DNA from: Altererythrobacter sp. XM-24bin4
GTDB taxonomy: Bacteria; Pseudomonadota; Alphaproteobacteria; Sphingomonadales; Sphingomonadaceae
Direction: 5' to 3'
Length of the DNA stretch: 64,000 nt
Assembly: GCA_003149575.1 (NCBI GenBank)
Contig: QCWG01000001.1
Location: 153,183-217,182 of the forward strand
Positions 45,412 to 55,635 of the stretch are shown here, one piece after another. Below the pieces are notes generated by a model that was not told where the DNA came from, searched no databases, and saw only the letters and a list, made by a program, of their open reading frames with translations. Within the stretch, counting starts at the first letter, position 1, and every line of letters starts with the position of its first letter. The translations under genes and the position numbers were made by a program.

Positions 45412-48014
45412 CGTTCGGCTGTCGCCATATCGACCCCGCTCCGCTTCGCATAGTCCTCCAACTGATCGCGACCGATCCGCGCGACCCCGAAATACTCGGC
45501 TTCGGGGTGGCCAAAGTAGAAGCCGCTTACCGCCGCAGTCGGATACATGGCGAAGTTTTCCGTCAGCGTCAGGCCGACATTTTTCTCTGCATCAAGCAGT
45601 TCGAACAGAATCGGCTTCAAAGAGTGATCCGGACACGCCGGATACCCCGGCGCCGGGCGAATGCCGCGATATTGTTCCTTGATCAATGCCTCATTGCCAA
45701 GCTGCTCATCCGGTGCATAGCCCCACAAATCGGTGCGAGTGTGCTTATGCAGCCGCTCGGCAAAGGCTTCTGCAAAACGGTCTGCCAAAGCCTTCAGCAG
45801 TATATCCGAATAATCGTCCTTGTCGGCAAGGAAGCGCTGCGAATGCGGCTCGATCCCGTGAATGCCAACCGCAAAGCCGCCAATCCAGTCGCCCGCCGGA
45901 TCGATAAAGTCTGCCAGGCACATGTTCGCCCGGTCACGGCTCTTCTTCACTTGCTGGCGCAGGAAAGGCAGCACGACATGCTCTTCACGGTTGACCAGGT
46001 GGATCGTAACGTCGTCACCATCCCTTGCGCAGGGCCAGAATCCTGCAACGCCGCGCGCGATCAGCCATTTCTCAGCCACGATCTTGTCGAGCATGGCATC
46101 CGCATCGGCCTTTAGTTGTCGCGCGGTCTCGCCCACCACATCATCGTCGAGGATGGCAGGATAATTGCCATGCAATTCCCATGCGCGAAAGAACGGCGTC
46201 CAGTCGATATACTCGCGCAGATCCGCCAGGTCCCAATCGTCGAAAACATGTACGCCCGGCTGCAGTGGGGGCGCTGGCTTATCGCTCAAATAGGCATCGT
46301 AATAATTCGCGCGCGCCTCCTCCAGACTCAGCAGAACACTGGGCGTTTTGCCGGCGCGCGCATCGCGCACCCTGGTGTATTCTTTCGCGGTTTCATCAAC
46401 GAATTCATCGCGCTGCGTGTCGGACAGCAGCTTTGATGCCACGCCCACCGCGCGGCTCGCGTCGAGCACGTGGATGACCGGGCCCGGATAGGCTGGATCA
46501 ATCCGCAGCGCGGTATGCACCTTGCTGGTGGTCGCACCGCCGATCAGAAGCGGCATGGTGAACTCGCTACGGCTCATCTCTTCCGCAACTGTCACCATTT
46601 CATCAAGCGAAGGCGTGATCAGGCCCGACAGACCGATCATATCAGCCTTGTTGTCATTGGCCGATTTCAGAATGTCTTGCCATGGCACCATCACGCCAAG
46701 ATCAATCACGTCATAGCCATTGCACTGCAATACCACGCCGACGATGTTCTTGCCGATATCGTGAACGTCGCCCTTTACCGTCGCCATCACGATCTTGCCC
46801 TTGGCCTTGCGTTCCTCCTCGGGCAGCAAATCCTTCTCCGCCTCGATAAAGGGGATGAGATGCGCGACCGCTTTCTTCATCACGCGGGCTGATTTGACCA
46901 CCTGCGGCAGGAACATCTTGCCGCTGCCGAACAGGTCACCGACGACATTCATTCCGTCCATCAGCGGGCCTTCGATCACTTCGATCGGGCGGCCACCATT
47001 GGCCGCTAGCGCGGCGCGCGCTTCCTCGGTGTCGTCGACGACATGAGCATCAATGCCCTTGACCAGCGCATGCTCAAGCCGCCTCTCGACCGCCCAACCG
47101 CGCCATTCTTCTGCCGCCTTTTCATCGGCGACAGACTTGCCCTTGTAGCTCTCCGCAAGGTCGATCAACCGCTCGGTTGCGTCCGGCCTGCGCATCAGGG
47201 TCACGTCTTCGCATGCCTCGCGCAGTTCCGCGTCGATATCATCATAGATATCGAGCTGGCCCGCATTGACGATCGCCATGTCGAGCCCGGCGGGGATCGC
47301 GTGATAAAGGAAGACCGAATGCATCGCGCGGCGCACAGTCTCATTGCCACGGAAGCTGAACGACAGGTTCGATAGCCCGCCAGACGTCTTCGCATGTGGG
47401 CAATTGGCCTTGATTTCCTGCACAGCTTCAATGAAATCGAGGCCGTAGCGGTCATGCTCCTCAATGCCCGTTGCGACCGCGAAGATATTCGGGTCAAAGA
47501 TGATATCTTCCGGCGGAAAACCTATCCCGGTCAACAGTTTATAGGCACGCGAGCAAATCTCGACCTTGCGATCCTTGGTATCGGCCTGCCCCGTTTCGTC
47601 GAAGGCCATCACAACCGCCGCGGCACCATATGCCATGCACAACCGTGCATGTTTGAGAAATTCCTCCTCGCCTTCCTTCATCGAAATCGAGTTGACGATC
47701 GGCTTGCCTGACACGCATTTGAGGCCCGCCTCGATCACTTCCCATTTGGAACTGTCGACCATGACCGGCACCCGCGCGATATCCGGTTCGGCAGAGATCA
47801 ACTTGAGGAAAGTTGTCATGGCGAGGGTCGCGTCGAGCAGGCCTTCGTCCATGTTAACGTCGATCACCTGCGCGCCGTTCTCCACCTGCTGGCGCGCCAC
47901 CTCCACGGCGGAGGTGTAATCGCCCGCCATGATCAGCTTCTTGAACCGGGCAGAGCCGGTCACATTGGTGCGTTCGCCGATATTGACGAAACGGGCGGTT
48001 GTGATTTCAGTCAT
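45387..48014 (-). CDS. metH: Methionine synthase, folate/cobalamin/activation part (MetH C-terminal protein)
   Basis: An 875-residue protein corresponding to the second, third and fourth modules of cobalamin-dependent methionine synthase. Residues up to about 270 form the methyltetrahydrofolate (pterin) domain ([20 protein letters not shown]); a helical cap and the B12 domain follow, with the cobalt-ligand motif [20 protein letters not shown] (DxHxxG). The C-terminal SAM-dependent reactivation domain has [15 protein letters not shown]. The homocysteine domain is encoded by the separate upstream gene; start and stop overlap there (48012-48016). Splitting at this boundary is usual in Sphingomonadales. 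Confidence 0.97.
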   Translation of the reverse strand: MTEITTARFVNIGERTNVTGSARFKKLIMAGDYTSAVEVARQQVENGAQVIDVNMDEGLLDATLAMTTFLKLISAEPDIARVPVMVDSSKWEVIEAGLKCVSGKPIVNSISMKEGEEEFLKHARLCMAYGAAAVVMAFDETGQADTKDRKVEICSRAYKLLTGIGFPPEDIIFDPNIFAVATGIEEHDRYGLDFIEAVQEIKANCPHAKTSGGLSNLSFSFRGNETVRRAMHSVFLYHAIPAGLDMAIVNAGQLDIYDDIDAELREACEDVTLMRRPDATERLIDLAESYKGKSVADEKAAEEWRGWAVERRLEHALVKGIDAHVVDDTEEARAALAANGGRPIEVIEGPLMDGMNVVGDLFGSGKMFLPQVVKSARVMKKAVAHLIPFIEAEKDLLPEEERKAKGKIVMATVKGDVHDIGKNIVGVVLQCNGYDVIDLGVMVPWQDILKSANDNKADMIGLSGLITPSLDEMVTVAEEMSRSEFTMPLLIGGATTSKVHTALRIDPAYPGPVIHVLDASRAVGVASKLLSDTQRDEFVDETAKEYTRVRDARAGKTPSVLLSLEEARANYYDAYLSDKPAPPLQPGVHVFDDWDLADLREYIDWTPFFRAWELHGNYPAILDDDVVGETARQLKADADAMLDKIVAEKWLIARGVAGFWPCARDGDDVTIHLVNREEHVVLPFLRQQVKKSRDRANMCLADFIDPAGDWIGGFAVGIHGIEPHSQRFLADKDDYSDILLKALADRFAEAFAERLHKHTRTDLWGYAPDEQLGNEALIKEQYRGIRPAPGYPACPDHSLKPILFELLDAEKNVGLTLTENFAMYPTAAVSGFYFGHPEAEYFGVARIGRDQLEDYAKRSGVDMATAERWLRPNLD

Positions 48015-49066
48015 CAGGCAGCAATCGTAAAAGGTTCAAGGCCGGCAAGGCGCATTTCGGACTTAAGCTTAGGCACTTCGCGCGGGGCCAGCCCTTCAAC
48101 CGCCTTCGCCATGGCGCCGATATGTTGAGGCGTATTCCCGCAACAACCGCCAAGAATGTTGACCTGGCCGCTGTCGGCCCATTGGCGAACGAGGCTGGCG
48201 GTTGTGTCAGGAAGCTCGTCATATTCGCCCAGCTCATTAGGCAAGCCCGCATTGGGATAAGCCATCAGAAGCGTATCTGCGATGCCGGACAATAGCTTCA
48301 CATGCGGGCGCAACTGTTCAGCGCCGAAGCTGCAATTGAGGCCAATTGTCACAGGCTTTGCGTGCCGCACCGCATACCAGAATGCCTCTACCGTGTGCCC
48401 CGACAGGTTGCGTCCGGACAGGTCTGTCAGCGTGAGCGAAATCATCAGCGGTATGTCTTCGCCGCGCTCTGCCTCCAGCTCTTTCACCGCCATGATCGCG
48501 GCTTTGCAGTTGAGCGTGTCGAAAACCGTCTCAATCAGGATAAAGTCCGCGCCACCTTCGATCAGTGCAGCGGCCTGTTCACGGTAGACGTCCTTCACTT
48601 CGTCAAAGGTGACTTCGCGAAAGCCCGGGTCTTCGACATTGGGCGAGAGCGACAGGGTCTTGTTGGTCGGCCCCATTGCGCCGCACACAAAGCGTGGCTT
48701 GCCGTCCTTTGCCGTCGCCTCATCACAGGTTTCGCGGATGATCCTTGCGGCAGAGATATTGATCTCGCGAACTAGGCCTTCCGCGCCATAGTCCGCCTGG
48801 CTGATGCGATTGGCGTTGAATGTATTCGTCGCGAGCACGGTTGCACCAGAAGCGGTATACTGATCACAGATCGAACGAATCACTTGCGGCTGTGTCAGGT
48901 TCACAAGGTCATTATTGCCCTTCTGGTCCTGCGTCAGTCCGGTGTTGCCTGCGTATTTTTCTGCCGTGAGCTTCGCGTTCTGGATCGCCGTGCCATAGGG
49001 GCCATCCTTGATCAGGATGCTTTCCGCCGCAGCTGTCTGCAACTTCTCGCGCGCGCTGGCCATCAT
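48014..49066 (-). CDS. Methionine synthase, homocysteine-binding part
   Basis: A 350-residue homocysteine S-methyltransferase domain protein equivalent to the first module of MetH. Zinc ligands are in [15 protein letters not shown] and in [46 protein letters not shown] and [20 protein letters not shown] match the MetH barrel rather than MmuM. It works with the following large MetH protein to remethylate homocysteine. It overlaps metF and the second metH gene by a few bases, so the three are produced together. Confidence 0.96.
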   Translation of the reverse strand: MMASAREKLQTAAAESILIKDGPYGTAIQNAKLTAEKYAGNTGLTQDQKGNNDLVNLTQPQVIRSICDQYTASGATVLATNTFNANRISQADYGAEGLVREINISAARIIRETCDEATAKDGKPRFVCGAMGPTNKTLSLSPNVEDPGFREVTFDEVKDVYREQAAALIEGGADFILIETVFDTLNCKAAIMAVKELEAERGEDIPLMISLTLTDLSGRNLSGHTVEAFWYAVRHAKPVTIGLNCSFGAEQLRPHVKLLSGIADTLLMAYPNAGLPNELGEYDELPDTTASLVRQWADSGQVNILGGCCGNTPQHIGAMAKAVEGLAPREVPKLKSEMRLAGLEPFTIAA

Positions 49067-49989
49067 GAACCGCCTTTAGGGCGCATGCCCAGCATGTGGC
49101 AGATCGCATAGCTTAGCTCTGCCCGGTTCAATGTGTAGAAATGGAACTGGCGCACGCCACCCGCATAAAGCCGGCGGCACAGTTCAGCGGCGATGGTTGC
49201 GCTCACCAGCTGGCGCGCTTCGGGCCGGTCATCCAGCCCTTCGAAAAGTCCCTCCATCCAATGCGGGATCTCGGTGCCGCAAAGGCCACTCATCCGCTGG
49301 ACAGCGGCAAAGCTGATTACGGGCATGATGCCGGGCACGATTTCGCCATTGATGCCAGCAGCAGCTGCCTTGTCACGAAATTCGAAGAAACAGCGCGTGT
49401 TGAAGAAGAACTGCGTGATCGCGCGGGTCGCACCTGCATCAAACTTGGCCTTCAGGTTGTCAAGGTCGCTTTGCGCATCGGGGCTGTCCGGGTGAACTTC
49501 GGGGTAAGCCGCTACCGAAATCTCGAAATCGGCCACTTCCTTCAGACCTGCGATCAGTTCCACTGCATTGGCATAGCCGCCAGGATGCGGGGTATAATGT
49601 CCGCCACCCTCGGGCGAATCGCCGCGTAGCGCGACGATATGGCGGATACCGCTCTCCCAATAATGGCGTGCGACTTCGTTGACCTCTTCCTTGGTCGCGG
49701 CGACGCAAGTGAGGTGCGCAGCAGCCGGAATGCCTGCTTCGTTCTGAATTCGTACGACTTGCTCATGCGTGCGGGTGCGGGTCGACCCGCCTGCGCCATA
49801 AGTGACCGACGCGAACCGCGGACCAAGCGGCTTCAGCGTTTCAACACTCTGCCATAGCGTTTCGCCCATCTTCTCCGTCTTGGGCGGAAAGAATTCGAAC
49901 GACACTTCGATATCGCCTGGCAACCCTTTGAACAGCGGGCTGTCGAGCGCGGTGCGCGCTTCGTGCATTTGATCGAGCGTCGGGCTCAT
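49063..49989 (-). CDS. metF: 5,10-methylenetetrahydrofolate reductase
   Basis: MetF reduces methylene-THF to methyl-THF, the methyl donor for MetH, using NADH and FAD. The 308-residue TIM-barrel protein shows VSFEFFPPKTEKM with the catalytic glutamate, VTYGAGGSTRTRTHEQV, AAHLTCVAATKEEV, ALRGDSPEGG and ATRAITQFFFNTRCFF. It overlaps the regulator gene upstream and the homocysteine-domain gene downstream, so it is the second gene of the methionine operon. Confidence 0.97.
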   Translation of the reverse strand: MSPTLDQMHEARTALDSPLFKGLPGDIEVSFEFFPPKTEKMGETLWQSVETLKPLGPRFASVTYGAGGSTRTRTHEQVVRIQNEAGIPAAAHLTCVAATKEEVNEVARHYWESGIRHIVALRGDSPEGGGHYTPHPGGYANAVELIAGLKEVADFEISVAAYPEVHPDSPDAQSDLDNLKAKFDAGATRAITQFFFNTRCFFEFRDKAAAAGINGEIVPGIMPVISFAAVQRMSGLCGTEIPHWMEGLFEGLDDRPEARQLVSATIAAELCRRLYAGGVRQFHFYTLNRAELSYAICHMLGMRPKGGS

Positions 49990-50984
49990 GCCAGAGATTC
50001 CTTCGTTTTCGATTGGCCTGCCGGCGCGCCTTTGCGCTCACCAATCCAGATTTTGACAACCAGTTCCCCGCCTTCAAGCGCCACCGGCGGCTTTGCTGTG
50101 TAGCCCGCATCGCGAAGCATCTGCCTGAGCTGGCCATCTGCAAAGCCAAGCCGCGCGTGGGCATGTCGGGTGCGCAGTTCTTCGCGGCTGTGCGCAGCAA
50201 AGTCGACAATCGCGATCCGTCCGCCGGGACGCGTGACCCGCGCGGCCTCCTGCAACACAAGCTCCGGCTCTTGCGCGAAATGCAGCACTTGATGCAGCAA
50301 TACCGTGTCAAACTGCGCTTCGCCGAACGGCAAGTCAGTGAAGTCCCCTTGAACCAGCTCGATCTTGTCTGTCGGCAAATGCTGCAGCTTTGCGCGTGCC
50401 AGCTTGAGCATCTCCAGACTCTTGTCGAGGGCCACCACACGCGATGCGTGATCGGCAAGCAGTTCGGCAACCCGGCCGGTCCCCGTCCCGATATCGAGCA
50501 GGTCACCCACCGGCGCATCGCCTAACGCTGTCGCAAGCGCTTGCTCCACTTGCTTGTCCGGGCTATGCAATTGGCGAAGCTCGTCCCATTCACCGGCGTG
50601 CCGTTTGAAGTAAGCCTGCGCTGCGTCTTCGCGGGCAGAGCGGATCGCGGAGAGCTTGCGACGATCATCGAGGCATTGACGCGCAAATACCGGATCTTCC
50701 CGCTCGGCTGTTTCAAGCAGCCCGATGATAGCGCGCGTCAGCGGCGCATGCTCACCCGAGGTGCTTAGCGCATGCAGGAATACCCAGCTGCCTTCACGCC
50801 GACGCTCAGCCAAACCTGCATCGTACAAAATGCCGACGTGGCGCGAGACGCGCGGCTGGCTCTGCTGGAGCACTTGCGCCAGCTCACCAACCGCCAGCTC
50901 CATCGCGGCGAGCAAGCGCATGATGCGCAGCCGCGTAGGGTCCGCCAGCGCCTTTATGATGGTTTCGGTCTGCATCGAAACCAT
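49986..50984 (-). CDS. ArsR-type regulator fused to a SAM-dependent methyltransferase domain
   Basis: A 332-residue two-domain protein. Residues 1 to about 95 are an ArsR winged helix (IKALADPTRLRIMRLLAAME, then LQQSQPRVSRHVGILYDAGL) without the metal-binding CxC of ArsR/SmtB sensors. Residues from about 150 are a class I methyltransferase fold (DLLDIGTGTGRVAELLADHA, VVALDKSLEMLKLARAK, RVTRPGGRIAIVDFAAHSRE). As first gene of the metF-metH unit it probably regulates the methionine cycle, perhaps sensing SAM or SAH through the second domain, as proposed for SahR-like ArsR regulators. A palindrome lies at its own start. ATG at 50975 (QTETIIKAL) is an alternative start. Confidence 0.92.
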   Translation of the reverse strand: MVSMQTETIIKALADPTRLRIMRLLAAMELAVGELAQVLQQSQPRVSRHVGILYDAGLAERRREGSWVFLHALSTSGEHAPLTRAIIGLLETAEREDPVFARQCLDDRRKLSAIRSAREDAAQAYFKRHAGEWDELRQLHSPDKQVEQALATALGDAPVGDLLDIGTGTGRVAELLADHASRVVALDKSLEMLKLARAKLQHLPTDKIELVQGDFTDLPFGEAQFDTVLLHQVLHFAQEPELVLQEAARVTRPGGRIAIVDFAAHSREELRTRHAHARLGFADGQLRQMLRDAGYTAKPPVALEGGELVVKIWIGERKGAPAGQSKTKESLA

Positions 50985-50985
50985 G

Positions 50986-51007
50986 GATATAAAGATTCTT
51001 TTATATC
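50986..51007. promoter_or_regulatory. Operator-like palindrome at the start of the methionine operon
   Basis: GATATAAA at 50986-50993 and TTTATATC at 51000-51007 are exact reverse complements, separated by six bases. The site begins one base upstream of the proposed start codon of the ArsR-methyltransferase gene, so binding there would block transcription or translation of the operon. AT-rich palindromes of this kind are typical ArsR-family operators; autoregulation is inferred. Confidence 0.65.
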
Positions 51008-51065
51008 TGTAAATAGAGTCCAGCTAGCAGCTGCCCAAGCAGCGCTTGCCGCCCTGCCCACATAG

Positions 51066-52151
51066 TCAACTGAAACCGAGGCTTTCTGCCACTGCCTCGT
51101 TCACGATCCGTCCGCCGTGCACATTCAGGCCCGGCTTGAGATGCGGATCTGCGTCACACGCCGCAATACCCTTGTTTGCGAGCGCAAGGCCAAAAGGCAA
51201 AGTCGCGTTGTTGAGCGCATAGCTGGACGTATGCGGCACCGCGCCTGGCATATTTGCCACGCAATAGTGGATGATGTCATCAACCAGATAGGTCGGGTCT
51301 TCGTGCGTGGTCGGCTTCGAAGTTTCGAAGCAGCCACCCTGATCGATTGCTACATCGATCAACACGGCGCGATGCTGCATCAGGCCAAGCATGTCGCGAG
51401 TCACCAGCTTCGGTGCGCTTGCACCGGGGATCAGCACAGCGCCCACAACTACGTCTGCGTCGGTGATCGCGTTCTCGATTGTGCCGGCGTTGGAATAGCG
51501 TGTTGTGACGCGGCCCTGGAACATATCGTCAAGCTCGCGAATGCGCGGTAGCGAGCGGTCGAGAATCTCGACATTCGCACCGAGCCCCGCCGCCATGCGC
51601 GCGGCTTGCGTTCCAACAACACCGCCGCCGATCACAACAACCTTTGCTGGAAGCACGCCCGGCACGCCGCCCATCAGGATACCGCGCCCGCCATTGACCT
51701 TGTGGCTCGCCTGCGCACTCGCTTCGATCGAGAGTCGCCCGGCGACTTCGCTCATCGGCGCGAGCAGCGGCAAGCCGCCGTCACGATCGGTCACGGTTTC
51801 ATATGCGACCGCTGAAACGCCACTTTCCATCAGCCCTTTGGCTTGCTCCGGATCGGGCGCAAGATGCAGATAGGTGAACAGGATCTGGCCTTCGCGCAGT
51901 TGCACCCACTCGTTCGGTTGCGGTTCCTTGACCTTCACCACCATCTCTGCGCGCGCGAATATTTCTTCCGCCGTATCGACAATTTCGGCCCCGATGGCGC
52001 GATAGTCATCGTCGGTCTTGGTGATGCCCAGCCCCGCACCGCTTTCGACGATGACCGAGTGACCGCACACGATGTACTCTCGCGCAGCTTCCGGCGTCAG
52101 ACCGACGCGGTATTCGTGGTTCTTGATTTCCTTAGGGACACCGACGAGCAT
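51066..52151 (-). CDS. ald: Alanine dehydrogenase
   Basis: A 361-residue NAD-dependent alanine dehydrogenase, interconverting alanine and pyruvate plus ammonia. It begins MLVGVPKEIKNHEYRVGLTP, and shows VKVKEPQPNEW with the substrate lysine, LFTYLHLAPD with the catalytic histidine, and the nucleotide motif VVIGGGVVGTQAARMAAGLG, then IDVAIDQGGCFETSKPTTHE. The start at 52151 gives the universal family N-terminus; five more in-frame residues upstream are not needed. A perfect inverted repeat lies about 26 bases upstream. Confidence 0.97.
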   Translation of the reverse strand: MLVGVPKEIKNHEYRVGLTPEAAREYIVCGHSVIVESGAGLGITKTDDDYRAIGAEIVDTAEEIFARAEMVVKVKEPQPNEWVQLREGQILFTYLHLAPDPEQAKGLMESGVSAVAYETVTDRDGGLPLLAPMSEVAGRLSIEASAQASHKVNGGRGILMGGVPGVLPAKVVVIGGGVVGTQAARMAAGLGANVEILDRSLPRIRELDDMFQGRVTTRYSNAGTIENAITDADVVVGAVLIPGASAPKLVTRDMLGLMQHRAVLIDVAIDQGGCFETSKPTTHEDPTYLVDDIIHYCVANMPGAVPHTSSYALNNATLPFGLALANKGIAACDADPHLKPGLNVHGGRIVNEAVAESLGFS

Positions 52152-52176
52152 GGGGGAACCTCTCAAACAGACTCGG

Positions 52177-52197
52177 ATGACGTTGGAGGAACGTCAT
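52177..52197. promoter_or_regulatory. Inverted repeat upstream of ald
   Basis: ATGACGTT at 52177-52184 and AACGTCAT at 52190-52197 are exact reverse complements with a five-base centre (GGAGG). It lies 25-46 bases upstream of the ald start codon, in the expected promoter/leader region. It may be an operator for a dimeric regulator (ald genes are often under Lrp/AsnC control), but the protein is not identified. Confidence 0.5.
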
Positions 52198-52255
52198 ATA
52201 GCACAGGCAAGAAAGTTACAAAGGAAACTAATTTTGTTTTGTGGCGGGAGCGTCT

Positions 52256-55200
52256 TCACTCCCACCAGTATTTCCGTCGCTCGATATTCCCCGTCTCGAC
52301 CTCTTTCATCGTCGCTGCATCATACAGCCGCCCGCCGAGCATCACCTGGTCGATCTTGTCCGAATTGGCGATGTCCTCGCTGGGATCGGCACTCAGCACC
52401 ACCAGATCCGCCAGCTTGCCTGCTTCGATTGAGCCGATGTCATCGGCCATGCCCAGCGAATGCGCCGGCTCGATCGTGCCGGCCCGCAAGGCCTCAACCG
52501 CGGTCATTCCGCCGCGGGCAAAGCTCCATAGTTCCCAATGAGCCGCGATCCCGGCCTGCTGACCATGCGCACCGATGCTTACCCGCACACCGCGCTTTGC
52601 CAGCTTGGCTGCTTCACGCGCGGCATCATCATCAACAAAGGCCCAGTCGGGCGCCTTGGTCCGGCGCGCAGTTGCTGCCAGCAATTGCTTGGGCGGAGTG
52701 TGCACCATCAGCGGATTGGCAAACACATCTGTCGCCTGTCGCCAATAGGGATCGCCTGCCAGACCGCCATAGGTCACGCCTAGCGTAGGAGTGTAGTTTG
52801 ACTGTGACTGGCCAAAGAACTGCAGCACATCTTCGTAGAAAAACTCGCCCGGCACATTGTGTTCGACGGTCGAGTTGCCGTCCGCCACAAGGTTCATATC
52901 CATGCCGAACAGCGAACCGCCTTCGGCCACCACCAGCATGCCTTCTTCTGCCGCGGCGCGCGCCACCATCTGGCGCTGCTCGCGGCGTGGCTGGTTGTAG
53001 TTCTTCACTGAAATGCCGCCTTGCGCCTTGATCCGGCGAACATGGGCCAGCGCGTCATCATAGGTATCAATCCGGGCGAAGAAGCCAGGGGCCTTTGCGC
53101 CATAGATCACTTCGCCGGTCGAGAAGATGCGCGGAGCCGTAATCAGGCCCGCCTGCTGGCGCTCTGCCGCGGCGAAGACCATGCTGGCGCTGGAGGATGG
53201 GTTGTGGATCGTAGTGACCCCCATCGCCAGATCCTGAAGCAAGGTCCAGTTCTGCTGCGGGATCAGATCGCCCGTGCCATAGGGACCGTGCGCATGCGCA
53301 TCGACGAGGCCGGGCATGATCACCTTGCCCGTCACATCGACCACTGTCGCGCCATCCGGAATCGCGGTTTCTCCAGCCGGGCCAACCGCGCGGATCCGGT
53401 CACCGCTGATGACAATCGTGGCGTTATCGATCGCACCTACGCCATCGCCGGCCATAGTGAGAACACGAGCACCGGTAAGCGCCACGGTACCGCTCGGCTT
53501 GGCGGCATCAACTGTCAGGGCGAGCGAGACACCGATCTCTGGCGGCGTGAAGCCTTCGCTATCGTCCTCTTCCCCCTTGGGCGCGTTGGGGAACAGGTCT
53601 GCCACTTGCGCGGTCTTGAGCATTGGACCGATGGACCAGTTGATCATCGCGCCATCGCGTGACCAGCCGATGTAGTCTGCACCGCCTTCGCTGACCTTGG
53701 TAACCGGGACAAAGCCGCCCTTTTCGCTGACGCTGACGGGCTTACCACCCGGCATCAGCGGCATGGCGAAGACTTCGTAGTTCTGGCGAAATGCTACAGT
53801 CTGCCCGTCGGGCGATACGCGAAATTCACTGGCCAGATCGCCCTCGGCATGGGTGCGCTCGTCCTCACCATCAAGATCCATCGAGACGAGCGACAGCTTG
53901 TCACCGCCAAAGCGGGTGACGAACAACCGGTCACTGGAATCGCCGAATTGCGGATCAGACCCGCTGCGGGTGACCAGTGTTGGCGTGCCGCCGCTGGCGC
54001 TGACCACATAAATGCCGGGGTTTTCCGAATATTCGGGTGCCGTCAAATAGCCGCCGCTGCGCTTCTCAAACGCAATGGTGCGTCCATCGCGGCTGAAGCG
54101 CGGCACGGCATAGTGGCCTGGCTGGCTTGTGATCACGCGCGGGTTACGGCCATTGGCCTCCGCGACCACAATCTCGCCCAGCCCTTCATCGCTCCAGCGG
54201 ACATAGGCAAGCTTGCTGCCATCGCGGCTATAAGCAGGCCATAACTCAAGCTTGTCACCGCTCTCGCCGGTTAATCGGGTGGGGTAATCGCGCCCGCGGA
54301 AGCTCTTGGTGTAGAGTTTGCCCAGGCTTTCGAAGACCACACGGCCGCCGTCAGGGCTGATCGTGGCAAAACGCGGCATAGTGGTGGCGAACCGGTCTGG
54401 AGAAACTTCGATCGCGGGATGCGGCGCATCGGCTATGCCGCGCGTATCATTGATCGCGAAAGGGATCACCGCAGCGCCGCTGCCGTCTGCATTGACCCGG
54501 CGGATCTTGCCGCCAGCCCAGAATACAATGGAATTGCCGTCCGGTGTCCAGTCCATGTTCGGATAGACTCCCGTCACCGCCCAGGTTTCCTGCATGTCCA
54601 TGTCCAGCTCGCCATAGATCATGCGTTCTTCGCCGCTGGCGATGTTCTTGACCCATAGCTGGCTCTTATCCTTGTCGCGCCGGACAAAGGCGATTTCCTT
54701 GCCGTCGGGCGAAGGTGCCGGGCGCACCGCGCCGCCATAACCATCGACCGCTGTGGTCACTTCGCCTGTCGCAATATCATAGCGCTCAATGGCAAAGATG
54801 CCGCTGTTCGAATCCTGCGCGTAGATGAAGGTGTTCCCTGGCGTGGTGTTGCGCGTGTAGTAGATCGCGCTGCCATCAGGCGCGTAGATCGGCTCGCCCA
54901 ATTCCTTCTGCAACGCTTCGCTGGCACGCTTGACCAATTGCACACCGCCGCCACCAGAGACGTGGTACATCCAGATCTCGCCCGTGCCGAGCGAGCGTCC
55001 GGTTGTGAAGTGCTTCTTCGCGACGATGAACTTTCCGTCCGGCGACCATGTCGGCTGGTTGAGCAGGCGGAAGTCTTCTTTCGTCACCTGGCGCTTGTCC
55101 GAGCCATCGGCATTCATCACCCAGATATTGTCTGCGCCCCCACGGTCAGACGTGAAGGCGATGCGGCTGCCATCGGGTGAGAAGCGCGGGTGCACTTCCC

Positions 55201-55504
55201 ACGCCATACCTTCGGAAATCCGCGTCGGGGTGCCGCCTGATATCGGCATGGTGTAAATGTCACCCAGCAGCGTGAAAGCGATGGTGCTGCCATCGGGCGA
55301 GAGATCGACATCCATCCATGTGCCTTCGTCCGTCTGGATCGCTACCCGCTGGATCGTCGCTCCCTTGGGCGCTTCGATATCCCATTTCCCGTCATCACCA
55401 CCAGCTTCGGCATCGTCCTGCGCGGTCAGCGGGCTGGCAATCATCGCGGCTCCGGCGAGCAGCGCGGCGGCAAGAGTGCGGGTCGTGGTGGTGTGATGGC
55501 GCAT
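52256..55504 (-). CDS. Exported TolB-type beta-propeller/amidohydrolase protein
   Basis: A large exported protein of 1082 residues. After a signal peptide (LAAALLAGAAMIASPLTAQ), residues to about 640 form WD40/TolB-like propeller repeats with recurring SPDG turns (for example LSPDGSTIAF, FSPDGSRIAFTSDRGG, WSPDGKFIVAK). From about 680 an amidohydrolase domain follows, with VIMPGLVDAHAHGPYG (HxH), a metal-dependent barrel and GTIEPAHSLGMADDIGSIEA at the end. The family is common in sphingomonads and often annotated as an amidohydrolase of unknown substrate. The start at 55504 has GGGGACCC upstream. It is divergent from the permease gene. Confidence 0.9.
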   Translation of the reverse strand: MRHHTTTTRTLAAALLAGAAMIASPLTAQDDAEAGGDDGKWDIEAPKGATIQRVAIQTDEGTWMDVDLSPDGSTIAFTLLGDIYTMPISGGTPTRISEGMAWEVHPRFSPDGSRIAFTSDRGGADNIWVMNADGSDKRQVTKEDFRLLNQPTWSPDGKFIVAKKHFTTGRSLGTGEIWMYHVSGGGGVQLVKRASEALQKELGEPIYAPDGSAIYYTRNTTPGNTFIYAQDSNSGIFAIERYDIATGEVTTAVDGYGGAVRPAPSPDGKEIAFVRRDKDKSQLWVKNIASGEERMIYGELDMDMQETWAVTGVYPNMDWTPDGNSIVFWAGGKIRRVNADGSGAAVIPFAINDTRGIADAPHPAIEVSPDRFATTMPRFATISPDGGRVVFESLGKLYTKSFRGRDYPTRLTGESGDKLELWPAYSRDGSKLAYVRWSDEGLGEIVVAEANGRNPRVITSQPGHYAVPRFSRDGRTIAFEKRSGGYLTAPEYSENPGIYVVSASGGTPTLVTRSGSDPQFGDSSDRLFVTRFGGDKLSLVSMDLDGEDERTHAEGDLASEFRVSPDGQTVAFRQNYEVFAMPLMPGGKPVSVSEKGGFVPVTKVSEGGADYIGWSRDGAMINWSIGPMLKTAQVADLFPNAPKGEEDDSEGFTPPEIGVSLALTVDAAKPSGTVALTGARVLTMAGDGVGAIDNATIVISGDRIRAVGPAGETAIPDGATVVDVTGKVIMPGLVDAHAHGPYGTGDLIPQQNWTLLQDLAMGVTTIHNPSSSASMVFAAAERQQAGLITAPRIFSTGEVIYGAKAPGFFARIDTYDDALAHVRRIKAQGGISVKNYNQPRREQRQMVARAAAEEGMLVVAEGGSLFGMDMNLVADGNSTVEHNVPGEFFYEDVLQFFGQSQSNYTPTLGVTYGGLAGDPYWRQATDVFANPLMVHTPPKQLLAATARRTKAPDWAFVDDDAAREAAKLAKRGVRVSIGAHGQQAGIAAHWELWSFARGGMTAVEALRAGTIEPAHSLGMADDIGSIEAGKLADLVVLSADPSEDIANSDKIDQVMLGGRLYDAATMKEVETGNIERRKYWWE

Positions 55505-55635
55505 TGAAGGGTCCCCTGTTGAATTGCACGCGACATTAGCAAGGCGGGTCAATTATGCTAGCGCTGGTATACCAAGCACTTGATTGACTCGGCGAATGTT
55601 CCTGTCACTTTGCGCGCCAAGGGGAAGTTGACAGC

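Noticed and set aside
55561..55575. GGTATACC palindrome upstream of the permease gene
   Set aside because: An 8-base palindrome of this kind is expected by chance and has no repeat or spacing that suggests an operator.
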